Source: Acinetobacter sp. NIPH 2100 (GTDB lineage: Bacteria; Pseudomonadota; Gammaproteobacteria; Pseudomonadales; Moraxellaceae). From it: a stretch of DNA of 64,000 nt. The number at the start of each line of letters is the position of its first letter. Within the stretch, counting starts at the first letter, position 1. The notes beneath the pieces are model-generated. The model was not told where the DNA came from, did not search any database, and saw only the letters and a program-made list of their open reading frames with translations. A program made the translations under genes and the position numbers. The stretch spans positions 977,924-1,041,923 of the forward strand of contig NZ_KB850224.1 in NCBI RefSeq assembly GCF_000369805.1. The letters are read 5' to 3'. Positions 19,809-29,884 of this stretch are shown here, one piece after another.

Positions 19809-20462
19809 ATGCGTGCATTAGTAATTTCAACACTCGTAGGGGCTGGATTGGTACTTTCTGGTTGCCAAACAACAGGTAATAACATTGGCGGCGTTGAGTA
19901 TGACAAATCTGCTTTAGGTGCATTAATTGGTGCAGCTGCGGGTTATGGTGTATCTAAGGGTAACGCAAACTCAAGTAAGCAAAACAACCGTGCTGCGGCA
20001 ATTGGTGCGATTCTCGGTGGTGCGGGTGGTTTATACCTCGACAACAAAGAGAAAAAATTACGTGAACAAATGGCGGGTACTGGTGTAGAAGTAGGCCGTA
20101 ACCCAGATGGTTCTGTACAATTGATCATGCCAGGTAGCATCACGTTTGATACCAACAAATCAAACATCAAACCTAACTTCTACGGTACTTTGAATAAAGT
20201 AGCGCAAACTTTAGGTGAAGATAACAAGAGTGCGATCCTTGTAACAGGTTATACAGATAACACGGGTAATGACTCAATCAATATCCCATTATCTCAAGCA
20301 CGTGCTCAATCAGTTAAAAACTACTTAGCTGGTCAAGGTATTGCGGGTAGCCGTATTGATGCGCAAGGTTTAGGTTCAGCGAACCCAATCGCTTCAAACA
20401 CGACTGCTTCTGGTAAAGAGCAAAACCGCCGTGTAGAAATCAGCATTTATGCTAAACAGTAA
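19809..20462 (+). CDS. OmpA-family outer membrane lipoprotein (YiaD-like)
   Basis: The 217-residue product has a lipoprotein signal peptide with lipobox LVLSGC (Cys19), then glycine-zipper segments (LGALIGAAAGYG, AAIGAILGGAGG). These precede a C-terminal OmpA peptidoglycan-binding domain: ILVTGYTDNTGNDSINIPLS, ARAQSVKNYL, GLGSANPIASN and EQNRRVEISI. It resembles YiaD/OprL-type lipoproteins tethering the outer membrane to peptidoglycan. It is a single-gene unit with its own terminator. Confidence 0.9.
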   Translation: MRALVISTLVGAGLVLSGCQTTGNNIGGVEYDKSALGALIGAAAGYGVSKGNANSSKQNNRAAAIGAILGGAGGLYLDNKEKKLREQMAGTGVEVGRNPDGSVQLIMPGSITFDTNKSNIKPNFYGTLNKVAQTLGEDNKSAILVTGYTDNTGNDSINIPLSQARAQSVKNYLAGQGIAGSRIDAQGLGSANPIASNTTASGKEQNRRVEISIYAKQ

Positions 20463-20476
20463 TTTTTACTGATTTC

Positions 20477-20504
20477 AAAAAGCCACCTTCGGGTGGCTTT
20501 TTTA
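20477..20504 (+). terminator. Rho-independent terminator of the OmpA-family gene
   Basis: AAAAAGCCACC and GGGTGGCTTTTTT form the stem, 15 bp after the stop. Confidence 0.92.
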
Positions 20505-20658
20505 TTGCATATTGAAATAGACGACAAGCTATGGCGTGGTATTTGTGTAAGACATCATAATTTATACATATCCCTAGATTTACTATTGGGATTCTAAAAC
20601 AGAGATGTCTATAATTGTGCTCGAAAAAACAGGCTCGGAAACGAGAGAGGTACGTCCC

Positions 20659-22698
20659 ATGTCATCTGCCAGTCAACTCAATGACAAGCAACTTGAAGCC
20701 ATGAAATATGTTCAGGGGCCATTGCTGGTACTTGCAGGTGCAGGTTCTGGTAAAACCTCTGTAATTACCCGAAAAGTTGCGTTTCTGGTGCAGCAGTGTG
20801 GTATTCCTGCCTATCGTATTACGGCAATGACCTTTACCAATAAGGCTGCACGTGAAATGAAAGAACGTGTCGGAAAGCTGCTTTCACGTGAAGAGGCAAA
20901 AGGTCTTTCGGTTTCGACCTTCCATACCTTTGGTTTAAACTTATTACGTTTAGAATTAAAACATCTACCGCTTAAAAATAACTTCTCTATTTTAGATGCC
21001 GATGACTGCAAACGAATTTTGATGGATTTGATGCAGCGTGACAATTTGTCTGGTGCAGAGAGTAAAGAACTGCTTGCCAAGGCAATGAAGAAAATTTCAG
21101 ATTGGAAAAATGATCTAATCGTACCAGAACAAGCGCATTCTACCTGTGAAACGGTTGAAGACGTGCAATTTGCTCATCTTTATCAGCTGTATGAGCGAAA
21201 TCTGCGTGCCTACAATGCAGTCGATTTTGATGACTTGATCGTAATGCCAACGCGTTTGTTGCAGGAAAATGCCGAAGTGCGTGACAAATGGCAGAACCGT
21301 GTTCGCTATTTATTGGTGGATGAATATCAAGATACCAACACTGCGCAATATACGCTTGTTAAGCTGCTCGTGGGTGTGATGGGGCAGTTTACCGCTGTAG
21401 GTGACGATGACCAGTCCATTTACGCTTGGCGTGGAGCAAAGCCTGAAAACATGGCCTTATTGAAAGATGATTTCCATAATCTCAAAGTCATTAAACTTGA
21501 GCAAAATTATCGCTCGACCAGTCGTATCTTAAAAGCAGCCAATGCCGTGATTGAGAATAACCCGCATATCTTTGATAAGAAATTGTGGAGTGATAAAGGT
21601 CATGGCGAAACCATTCGTGTGATCACCTGTTTAAACGATGATGATGAAGCTGAACGCGTGGTGAAAGATTTGATCACGCATAAGCTGATGAATGGTAAAA
21701 ACTGGAAAGATTATGCGGTGCTGTATCGCGGAAACTTCCAAGCGCGTGTGATTGAAACGCAACTGCGTCAAATGCAGATTCCTTATAAATTATCGGGTGG
21801 TCAATCCTTCTTCGCACGCGCGGAGATTAAGGATGTGATGAGCTATTTACGCTTGATCATTAACCCTGAAGACGACAGTGCGTTCCTACGTATTATTAAT
21901 ACGCCAAAACGTGCGATTGGTCCTGTGACCTTAGAAAAACTCGGTTTATTCGCACAAGAGAATACCTTGTCTTTGCTGACAGCATCTTCAGATCAGCGTT
22001 TGGCAATGGTCTTGCCGAAGAAGGCATCAACTCAATTGCATGAGTTTGCCGAATTTATCGCGACATTTACACGTGAATTACTCGACGATGATGAGCCAAT
22101 GCCAAAGGTTCGTCAGATGATTAACGAAGCAGGTTATATCGATTATATCCGTGAACAGGCAGCGACGCCTGCTCAGGAAAAAACCAAGCTTGACAGTATT
22201 GAAAGCCTTTATAGCAGCATTCAAAATTTATTGAATCGTACTGATGATGTCGATGAGAAGAATATTGAGAGTGTGATTCGTAAATTGGTGCTGCTAGATA
22301 TGCTTGAGCAGCAACAAGAAGAGGAAGATACGGATAAGGTGAATTTGTTGACGCTGCATGCAGCGAAAGGTTTGGAATTTCCTTATGTGTATATGATTGG
22401 TTTGGAAGAAGAGTTATTACCGCATAAAAACTCGATCGCATCTGAAACTGTCGAAGAAGAACGTCGTTTGATGTACGTGGGCATTACCCGTGCGCGTCAA
22501 GGTTTAACGTTAACCCTTGCGGAACAGCGTAAGAATGGTGGACAAATGCGTCAAATGACACCAAGTCGCTTCTTGGACGAAATGCCACAAGATGATCTGG
22601 AATGGCATGGTCGTAAGAAGAAACTAGCACCCAATGTTGATCCGAAGGAACAGGCCCAGCAGTACCTTGCTAATTTAAAAGCATTGTTGAAACGTTAA
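20659..22698 (+). CDS. rep: ATP-dependent DNA helicase Rep (UvrD/Rep superfamily 1)
   Basis: Rep is a 3'-5' SF1A helicase that helps replication forks pass obstacles. The 679-residue product shows Walker A AGAGSGKT (26-33), motif Ia TFTNKAAREMKERV, Walker B DEYQDTN, motif III GDDDQSIYAWRGA, motif IV LEQNYRST, motif V TLHAAKGLEFPYVY and motif VI EERRLMYVGITRA. An ATG 18 codons upstream is in frame, but the later ATG follows GAGAGAGG and gives the usual N-terminus. Rep is preferred over UvrD or PcrA on length and the motif pattern. Confidence 0.9.
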   Translation: MSSASQLNDKQLEAMKYVQGPLLVLAGAGSGKTSVITRKVAFLVQQCGIPAYRITAMTFTNKAAREMKERVGKLLSREEAKGLSVSTFHTFGLNLLRLELKHLPLKNNFSILDADDCKRILMDLMQRDNLSGAESKELLAKAMKKISDWKNDLIVPEQAHSTCETVEDVQFAHLYQLYERNLRAYNAVDFDDLIVMPTRLLQENAEVRDKWQNRVRYLLVDEYQDTNTAQYTLVKLLVGVMGQFTAVGDDDQSIYAWRGAKPENMALLKDDFHNLKVIKLEQNYRSTSRILKAANAVIENNPHIFDKKLWSDKGHGETIRVITCLNDDDEAERVVKDLITHKLMNGKNWKDYAVLYRGNFQARVIETQLRQMQIPYKLSGGQSFFARAEIKDVMSYLRLIINPEDDSAFLRIINTPKRAIGPVTLEKLGLFAQENTLSLLTASSDQRLAMVLPKKASTQLHEFAEFIATFTRELLDDDEPMPKVRQMINEAGYIDYIREQAATPAQEKTKLDSIESLYSSIQNLLNRTDDVDEKNIESVIRKLVLLDMLEQQQEEEDTDKVNLLTLHAAKGLEFPYVYMIGLEEELLPHKNSIASETVEEERRLMYVGITRARQGLTLTLAEQRKNGGQMRQMTPSRFLDEMPQDDLEWHGRKKKLAPNVDPKEQAQQYLANLKALLKR

Positions 22699-22720
22699 AA
22701 AATTGTAAGTAGGAAATTTA

Positions 22721-23173
22721 ATGAAAGTTCAAGTTAAAGTATTAGATGCTCGTTTAGGTCAAGAGTGGGCGTTGCCTTCTTATGCGACGACAGGTTCAGC
22801 AGGTTTGGATTTACGTGCATGTTTAGATGAAGCGATTGATATTGCTGCAGGTGAGACGGTTTTAGTAAAGACAGGTTTGGCGATCTACATTGAAGATCCA
22901 AACTTTGCTGGTTTAATTTTACCGCGTTCAGGGCTAGGTCATAAACACGGTATCGTATTAGGCAACTTGGTGGGTTTAATTGATTCAGATTATCAAGGTG
23001 AGTTGATGGTGTCGGTTTGGAACCGTGGACAAAATACCTTCCGTTTAGAGCCAGGTGAGCGTTTAGCACAATATGTACTGGTTCCAGTGGTACAGGCAGA
23101 ATTCGAACAAGTAGATGAATTTGTTGCAACTGAGCGTGGTGCAGGCGGTTTTGGGCACACAGGAAAACAATAA
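22721..23173 (+). CDS. dut: deoxyuridine 5'-triphosphate nucleotidohydrolase
   Basis: Trimeric dUTPase converts dUTP to dUMP, keeping uracil out of DNA. The 150-residue protein has the five motifs: [11 protein letters not shown] (1), [11 protein letters not shown] (2), [23 protein letters not shown] (3), [11 protein letters not shown] (4) and the C-terminal lid [12 protein letters not shown] (5). It is 22 bp downstream of rep on the same strand and likely co-transcribed with it. Confidence 0.97.
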   Translation: MKVQVKVLDARLGQEWALPSYATTGSAGLDLRACLDEAIDIAAGETVLVKTGLAIYIEDPNFAGLILPRSGLGHKHGIVLGNLVGLIDSDYQGELMVSVWNRGQNTFRLEPGERLAQYVLVPVVQAEFEQVDEFVATERGAGGFGHTGKQ

Positions 23174-23197
23174 GTTTTTTAAGTAATTATCACTTTA

Positions 23198-23232
23198 AAT
23201 GCAATGTTTTGCTGAAAAACATTGCATTTTTC
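23198..23232 (+). terminator. Rho-independent terminator of dut
   Basis: AATGCAATGTTTT and AAAACATTGCATT form a 13-bp stem with a T tail, 25 bp after the dut stop. Confidence 0.9.
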
Positions 23233-23369
23233 ATATTGATTGTTGCCTCGATATATATTACAAAGCAGCTGACTGATTACTTTAATTTTTCTGAATAAGG
23301 GTTAATTAATTTCTTAATAGTTTCTGCTTTTTTTTATAGATCAAAAGATTATAAAAATAGGGGCTTACA

Positions 23370-24791
23370 GTGAATATAAAACATACATTTCCTCTGAACA
23401 TTTTCCGCGCCTACGATATTCGCGGGAAGTTGAGCAATTTAACACCGAATATTATTTGTTCTATCGCCTATGCTTTAGCATCACAATATAAAAATGCTGA
23501 GCAAACCCATGTTGTGATTGGTTATGACGCACGTTTAACCAGTCCAACCTATGCTCATATCCTTCAACATATTTTTGAACAACAGGGTCTACAGGTGACC
23601 AATATTGGTTGTTGTTCATCCCCAATGATGTATTACATTGCCCGGGATTTTGGGGGGAATGGTGTGATGGTGACAGCCAGCCACAATCCGAAATCCGATA
23701 ATGGAATTAAATGGATTTTAAAAGGTGAACCCCCAACACCAGAAACCATCCAACAGGTGGGGCAGTTCGCACAAGTGTCTATACCCAATCTTGAACATAT
23801 TCTGCACTTAAAAAATACCGCACACCAAATTGTTCCCCAATATTGTTTGCAATATCAGAAAGCATTGATCAGTGACATTCAGTTAGCACGACCATTAAAA
23901 GTCGTTTTAGATGGATTGCATGGTTCGGCAGGGCGTTGTGCCAAACTGGTTTTAGAAAAACTGGGCTGCGAGGTGATTGCTTTACGCTGCGAAGCCAACG
24001 GACATTTTCCTGATCACGCACCAGATCCGTCTCATGCAGAACATTTAATGAAGTTACAAGCCGCAATTGTTGCCGAAAATGCCGATCTCGGTATTGCATT
24101 GGATGGTGATGGAGATCGTGTGGTTTTGTTGGATGAACACGCGCATATTATTAGCCCAGACCGTTTACTATCACTGTTTGCTCAGATGTGTTTGCAGCAA
24201 CATCCACATAAAGAAATTGTCTTTGATGTGAAGTGTTCTCGCATGGTGGCTGATACCGTGCAGCATTTAGATGGGCAAGCGAAAATGATCCGCACAGGCA
24301 GTAGTTTCCTGCGTGCTTATTTGTCTCAATCGCAAGGGCGTGCGGTGTTCGGTGGTGAATATGCAGGTCACTACGTTTTTAATGATGGACGTGGCTTTGG
24401 CTATGACGATGGCTTGTATGCTGCACTACGCGTGATGGAGTATTTAACCCAATCTGAGGCAACCAGCCTGTCTGATTTATTGGCAGCGTATCCAGAACGG
24501 TTTTGCACTGAAGACACCTATATTGGGACACATGATGCCAATCCTAAGCAGGTTTTAAATGATATTGAAATCTTAAGTCACCGTTTAGGCGCTCGTTTAA
24601 GTAAAATTGATGGCGTAAGACTTGATTTTGACGATGGATTTGGCATTATTCGAGCATCAAATACTGGTGAATATTTTACCGTCCGTTTTGATGCTGATAA
24701 TCAGAACAGATTAATTGAAATTCGTCAGAAGTTTGTTTCTATGTTGCAAGATCAATATCCACAGATTGCACAAGAACTCGCACAGGTCTAA
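23370..24791 (+). CDS. algC: phosphomannomutase/phosphoglucomutase (AlgC-like)
   Basis: This alpha-D-phosphohexomutase interconverts mannose-6-P/1-P or glucose-6-P/1-P for surface polysaccharide precursors. The 473-residue product has all four landmarks: active-site serine loop VMVTASHNPKSDNGIKW, metal-binding LDGDGDRVVLLD, sugar-binding GGEYAGHYVFND and phosphate-binding RASNTGEYFTVRFDA near the C-terminus. It begins with GTG after AGGGGCT. It is 12 bp upstream of argB, an arrangement also found in pseudomonads with algC-argB. The symbol rests on this similarity; manB would be an alternative name. Confidence 0.88.
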   Translation: MNIKHTFPLNIFRAYDIRGKLSNLTPNIICSIAYALASQYKNAEQTHVVIGYDARLTSPTYAHILQHIFEQQGLQVTNIGCCSSPMMYYIARDFGGNGVMVTASHNPKSDNGIKWILKGEPPTPETIQQVGQFAQVSIPNLEHILHLKNTAHQIVPQYCLQYQKALISDIQLARPLKVVLDGLHGSAGRCAKLVLEKLGCEVIALRCEANGHFPDHAPDPSHAEHLMKLQAAIVAENADLGIALDGDGDRVVLLDEHAHIISPDRLLSLFAQMCLQQHPHKEIVFDVKCSRMVADTVQHLDGQAKMIRTGSSFLRAYLSQSQGRAVFGGEYAGHYVFNDGRGFGYDDGLYAALRVMEYLTQSEATSLSDLLAAYPERFCTEDTYIGTHDANPKQVLNDIEILSHRLGARLSKIDGVRLDFDDGFGIIRASNTGEYFTVRFDADNQNRLIEIRQKFVSMLQDQYPQIAQELAQV

Positions 24792-25703
<912 letters not shown>

Positions 25704-25716
25704 TTTTATTTGTTTT

Positions 25717-25746
25717 AAAAGAGACCTCAAGCAGGTCTCTTTTTTT
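25717..25746 (+). terminator. Rho-independent terminator of argB
   Basis: AAAAGAGACCT and AGGTCTCTTTT pair around CAAGC, with a further T-run. Confidence 0.94.
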
Positions 25747-25826
25747 GTCATGACCTGTTCATGTTTTAGTCATCGCAATGTCATTTAAGCAATTTAAGGT
25801 AGGTCTAGTCATAAGGAGCTTTCATT

Positions 25827-26603
25827 ATGCTAGAAAAACTAAATCAATATCGCCAGACATTGACTTTACCTTTACGCCACAAGCCAGCTCAAAATCAATT
25901 CCGTTTTGAATGGGTGGATAATTTAAAAGAATTACAAGAAGTACAACGCTTTAGAGCAACGCAATTTAGTCATCAATTTGGTATGAACTTTGAAGACGGT
26001 CTAGATCAAGACCTTTATGATTTTGGTTGTGAGCATGCGGTATTACGTGAAAAATGGACAGGCGAAATTGTCGCTTATACCCGTCTTAAATTGTTCCAAG
26101 GCTATGAGATCGGGCAAAGTTATAGTGCCCAAGAGTTCGAAATTGTCCCGCATTTATCTCACTTACCCAGTGTCTTAGAAATTGGACGTACTTGCGTGCA
26201 CCCTAAATTCCGTTCAGGTAAAGCACTCTCAATGCTCTGGTTGAACTTGACCCCTAAAGTACTTTGGTCAATGCGTGCTAAATACTTAATGGGCTGTGTC
26301 AGTATCCATTTGGATGATAATTTGGCACGTGCCTATTATACCCATCGTCAGATTCAGCAATTGGGTGATCATCAGACCATTGATATCCGTTCAAAACGTA
26401 GCTTTGAGCCAGAGCGTCCCGACTATAGCTTTCCACAAGATGAACGCATGCCAAAACTGTTTCAGACCTATTTAGGAATGCAGTCGAAACTATCGAAACA
26501 AGCATTTTATGACGAAGATTTTAAATGCTTGGATTATTTTGTTTTCCTTGAAGTGAATAAGATTGCTACTTCTTTTGTGATGAACAAAATGGTGCAACGT
26601 TAG
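25827..26603 (+). CDS. olsB: ornithine-acyl[ACP] N-acyltransferase-like protein (OlsB/PF13444)
   Basis: OlsB makes lyso-ornithine lipid by adding a 3-hydroxyacyl chain from acyl-ACP to ornithine; OlsA then adds the second chain. The 258-residue product has the hemolysin/OlsB GNAT-like core: FRATQFSHQFGMNF, LDQDLYDFGCEHAVL, and the signature LEIGRTCVHPKFRSGKALSMLWLNL, followed by MGCVSIHLDDNLARAYYTH. No olsA neighbour is present. The start follows AAGGAGC. A broader N-acyl amino acid synthase role is possible, so the symbol is moderately certain. Confidence 0.72.
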   Translation: MLEKLNQYRQTLTLPLRHKPAQNQFRFEWVDNLKELQEVQRFRATQFSHQFGMNFEDGLDQDLYDFGCEHAVLREKWTGEIVAYTRLKLFQGYEIGQSYSAQEFEIVPHLSHLPSVLEIGRTCVHPKFRSGKALSMLWLNLTPKVLWSMRAKYLMGCVSIHLDDNLARAYYTHRQIQQLGDHQTIDIRSKRSFEPERPDYSFPQDERMPKLFQTYLGMQSKLSKQAFYDEDFKCLDYFVFLEVNKIATSFVMNKMVQR

Positions 26604-26966
26604 TAAGGTTTTGTTGATACTTCAACCATGCATTGCGTTATGAGCTAAAACAACATAATCAATGCATGAAATACCTACTATGATGGTCCTTATCAAGTTT
26701 CATACCGACGTTTAGAGCTGTTTTAGCCATAACCCTACGGGACAGGGATATTTTTTGCTGCTACGTCGTTATGTCTTGTTCATTTAGAGTCACTAAATTT
26801 TACAAGCCCTGCCTCGTATGAGCCAAAAATACCCTCTGTCGCAAGCATCTGTGTAATATCAACAGAACCTCTTATCATTCTTAATCTAATAGTGAGCACA
26901 TATTAAGATTTACAAGGCATCTGCACCTCATGCACAATAGGCATAGATGTTAGATAGTTAAAAGAT
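26604..26966. other. 363-bp intergenic region with several hairpins, possible small RNA
   Basis: No gene is evident. ATGCATTG (26628-26635) pairs with CAATGCAT (26660-26667), with further inner pairing. GCTAAAAC near 26645 is complementary to GTTTTAGC near 26719. A stem at 26729-26751 (ATAACCCT/AGGGATAT, one mismatch) is followed by a T-run, resembling a Rho-independent terminator. The remainder, to 26966, is unstructured upstream DNA of the amidotransferase gene. Confidence 0.4.
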
Positions 26967-27815
26967 ATGTGCCAGCTATTAGGAATGAATTGCGCCACCC
27001 CGACAGATATCACTTTTTCTTTTCGTGGTTTTTCTCAACGAGCAGGGGTGACGTCTGATCATTGTGATGGTTTCGGAATCGCTTTTTTTGAAGATAAAGC
27101 TTGCCGTTTGTTTGTTGACAATCAATCTGCGGTGGAATCCCCAATTGCCGATCTGATACGTAATTATCCGATCAAGTCTCGCAATGTCATTGCACATATC
27201 CGTAAAGCGACACAAGGTAAAATCAACCTTGAAAATTCACATCCCTTCCTGCGTGAACTTTGGGGTAGGCATTGGATTTTTGCCCATAATGGTGATTTAC
27301 ACGAGTTTAACCCTACACTAAGCGGACGATTTGAACCTGTCGGTAATACGGATAGTGAATTAGCGTTTTGCTATTTACTGGATCAATTTGTGGAAGAATT
27401 TGGCTATGTTGAACCAAGTTTAGAAGAGATATTTTCACTATTAGAACGCATCTCGCCACAAATTGCAGAGCACGGTACATTCAATTTTTGTTTGTCCAAT
27501 GGCAAAGCATTATTTAGCTATGCGACCACCAAGTTACATTGGTTAGTGCGTGAATATCCATTTCAACCTGCGCATTTAATTGATCTCGATGTTGAAGTCG
27601 ATTTTAGTCAGGTCACCACGCCGGAAGATCGCGTTGCAGTAATTACTACGGAGCCTTTGACGCATAATGAAGCATGGAAGGCATACCAAGCTGGGGAAAT
27701 GATTTTATTCCAGCACGGTAAACCGATTCAGCATGCACTTACGCGTGTGGAACGTTTAATTCTGGAAGCAGAAAACCCAGCATTAAAACGAGTAACCAAA
27801 GCCGATCAGTATTAA
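26967..27815 (+). CDS. class II glutamine amidotransferase domain protein (YafJ-like)
   Basis: The 282-residue product begins MCQLLGMNC, placing Cys2 as the N-terminal nucleophile after Met removal, and has DGFGIAFFED, NVIAHIRKATQGKI, NSHPFLRELWGRHWIFAHNGDL and GNTDSELAFCYLLDQF, the glutaminase core. It resembles YafJ/EgtC-type stand-alone Ntn-hydrolases. No partner synthase domain is fused. The substrate is unknown; gamma-glutamyl hydrolysis is plausible. Confidence 0.82.
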   Translation: MCQLLGMNCATPTDITFSFRGFSQRAGVTSDHCDGFGIAFFEDKACRLFVDNQSAVESPIADLIRNYPIKSRNVIAHIRKATQGKINLENSHPFLRELWGRHWIFAHNGDLHEFNPTLSGRFEPVGNTDSELAFCYLLDQFVEEFGYVEPSLEEIFSLLERISPQIAEHGTFNFCLSNGKALFSYATTKLHWLVREYPFQPAHLIDLDVEVDFSQVTTPEDRVAVITTEPLTHNEAWKAYQAGEMILFQHGKPIQHALTRVERLILEAENPALKRVTKADQY

Positions 27816-28100
27816 TATATAAGATATAACTAGAATATATATTTAGCAGGTTTTTTTTTGATGGAATCTGAGTGTTGTTTTTCTAGTTATATCAATAAAA
27901 TTAGATAGATAATTTTTCTTATTGGTTAAAAAATACTTGAGTGTTTTGATTGGTATAAATATTAAAATAAATATAAAACAATAGGTTAATTTATTTCTTT
28001 GAAAATATTTAAATTCTGACAAAAATGCTGTGTTTTTATTTAATTCATTTGCCGATATTATATTCTTATTCAATAAATCAAATATGGTTTGGGGTTCGAT
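27816..28100. other. 285-bp very AT-rich intergenic region
   Basis: It is dominated by A and T, with many TATAAT-like strings, making promoter choice ambiguous. No hairpin with a clear tail and no gene is visible. It likely carries the hemerythrin promoter. Confidence 0.5.
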
Positions 28101-28556
28101 ATGGGTATGAAATGGTCTGTCGAATATAATACAGGAATCGAGGTGATCGATGATCAACATCGTCGTATTCTAGATTATATTAATGAAATTTATGAATTAA
28201 AAGATAGCGACGATCGTGCAAAATTAAAAGGTATTTTAGATAATATTATTGATTATACCCAGTCGCATTTCACTTTTGAAGAAAGCTTACAAGAAGAAGC
28301 AAACTATAAATATCGTGTACCACATAAACGTGTACATGACTTATTTATCAAAAAGATAGAGACTTATCGTCAACGTTTTGAACTCGGGCAGGAAATTGAT
28401 AGCGAGTTACATGAGGCGCTATCAAAATGGTTGATTAATCATATTCGGCATGATGATGCTGATTATGTTGGAGCAGTAAAAGAAAATATGCTTGGAATCA
28501 TTAAAGAAAATGAAAAGAAAAAAGGGAAAAACTGGTTTTCTCGATTCTTCTCATAA
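28101..28556 (+). CDS. bacteriohemerythrin
   Basis: A single-domain O2-binding diiron protein of 151 residues. The ligand pattern is present: H in IDDQHRRIL, H and E in HFTFEE, H in VPHKRVHD, and H/D in NHIRHDDADYVG. A lysine-rich, aromatic tail (KKKGKNWFSRFFS) follows and may give membrane association. I start at the ATG at 28101, preceded by GGGG; a TTG four codons earlier is also in frame. A role in oxygen sensing or supply is inferred from the family. Confidence 0.9.
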   Translation: MGMKWSVEYNTGIEVIDDQHRRILDYINEIYELKDSDDRAKLKGILDNIIDYTQSHFTFEESLQEEANYKYRVPHKRVHDLFIKKIETYRQRFELGQEIDSELHEALSKWLINHIRHDDADYVGAVKENMLGIIKENEKKKGKNWFSRFFS

Positions 28557-28574
28557 TAATAAGACAATAATAAA

Positions 28575-28630
28575 AGATCCCTTATGATAAACAATAATAA
28601 GGTGTGGTATGAGTGATACATAAGGGATCT
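28575..28630. repeat. 12-bp perfect inverted repeat downstream of the hemerythrin gene
   Basis: AGATCCCTTATG and CATAAGGGATCT are separated by 32 bp. It lies 18 bp past the stop codon and may form the base of a large 3' hairpin on the hemerythrin transcript. Confidence 0.5.
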
Positions 28631-28658
28631 ACTTAATAATATAATAATTCGTGCGCAG

Positions 28659-28690
28659 CAAATCACCGTAAGGTGATTTGCTTCTTTCTT
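28659..28690 (+). terminator. probable terminator hairpin
   Basis: CAAATCACC and GGTGATTTG form a 9-bp stem with a GTAA loop, followed by a CTTCTTTCTTT tract. It would end the hemerythrin transcript. Confidence 0.6.
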
Positions 28691-28801
28691 TCGAGATCTT
28701 TTGTTTTGATTTTCAGGCTTGAGAAAGGCAAAATAGATTGAATATTTCATTGCAAACTCCATAAAGTGCAATGAGTTCAAAGATTTTTCAAGGAATGCAT
28801 T

Positions 28802-29884
28802 ATGCAGGACACAACTCTGTCACGCTGGCTTGCACCAGTGATGGCGTTTTGCCTATCTTTTGTCATGATTACGACATTGGCACCGACTGTTGGAATCCAG
28901 ATTGATCGTCAATTCGATTTCTGGCTGCTTTGGTTAGGTACCATGATTCTGTTGGCATTACCCATCGGTTATCTTGAAATTGCTTTAGCAAAGCGTTCGC
29001 AGACCACAGCATTACAAGCACTTTCAACCTTAACACGTGATGCAGATGCTTCACCTAGATGGCGTCTTGTGGGCTGGTTGGCTGTCATATTCGTTCCATT
29101 CTTTGCAGGCAGTGTATTGACGGCCACAACACATGTAGTGAGTCAGCAGTTTACGCTTGCTGTATCTGGGCAGGTTGTTTTTGCAATCCTCGCCGTTATT
29201 GCGCTTGGACTTTCTTTTATTCCTCGCCAATTTTTAATTGCGTTGACAATGATTGGTGTGATTGCAGCATTCATTCTAGCCAATGTCATGGGGACACATT
29301 TGCCAGCTTGGCACTGGACTGGAATCGAGTTTAAAGAATGGGGCAATGCCACGGTTCTAGCTTTGGTTGCAAGCGGTTTAGGGCTTGGTTTGTATTGGCA
29401 AACGAGTTTAGCAGCAGTGAAAAAGCAGGAAGCAGCTACAACGACAGCCTTGCCCATTTGGGCGGCGCAATTACTTGCCGTGATCGCCTTTGGTTTTTTC
29501 TCTGTCCAAGCACAGTTACCTGCATTGGCATGGGTATTTGCGGCCATTATGTCAGCAGCACTTTTGATTCAATTTGCAAAAGAACAGTTGGCACAGCGTC
29601 AGCTTGCGATCGTGGTTCAATGGGTGATTTTGCTTGCTGCTATCGTCGTTTGGGCTGTACCACAAGTGGAACAAATCTTTAATACCGTGCTCATGCTTTG
29701 GGGACTGGTGATTTGTTTGATTTATGCCGTGTTTGCTGGCTGGATTATGAAGATTAGTCATCTGCGTAAAGCAATGGGCTTTAGCAATGAATTGTTTTAT
29801 AACATCTGGCGTATTGCGATTCGCATCGTTTTACCACTTTCAATTGTTGTGGCAATCGTTGCTGTGATTGGACAAATGGTCTAA
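28802..29884 (+). CDS. multi-helix membrane transporter, possible sodium:solute symporter (NSS-like)
   Basis: The 360-residue integral membrane protein has about ten hydrophobic segments. The N-terminal portion (LALPIGYLEIALAKRS) resembles the second helix of the neurotransmitter:sodium symporter family, but the protein is shorter than typical members (430-600 residues). The first-helix unwound motif is not obvious, so the family call is tentative. It overlaps the rnfH start by one base (TAATG), indicating translational coupling. The substrate is unknown. Confidence 0.5.
   Translation: MQDTTLSRWLAPVMAFCLSFVMITTLAPTVGIQIDRQFDFWLLWLGTMILLALPIGYLEIALAKRSQTTALQALSTLTRDADASPRWRLVGWLAVIFVPFFAGSVLTATTHVVSQQFTLAVSGQVVFAILAVIALGLSFIPRQFLIALTMIGVIAAFILANVMGTHLPAWHWTGIEFKEWGNATVLALVASGLGLGLYWQTSLAAVKKQEAATTTALPIWAAQLLAVIAFGFFSVQAQLPALAWVFAAIMSAALLIQFAKEQLAQRQLAIVVQWVILLAAIVVWAVPQVEQIFNTVLMLWGLVICLIYAVFAGWIMKISHLRKAMGFSNELFYNIWRIAIRIVLPLSIVVAIVAVIGQMV

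Noticed and set aside
26645..26730. Text like GTTTAGAGCTGTTTTAGCC that resembles a Cas9 repeat/tracrRNA
   Set aside because: There is no repeat array, spacer or cas gene; the resemblance is short and is explained by a local complementary pair.
29143..29547. 134-codon minus-strand frame
   Set aside because: It is antisense to the transporter gene; composition is Ala/Lys-rich, a typical shadow.
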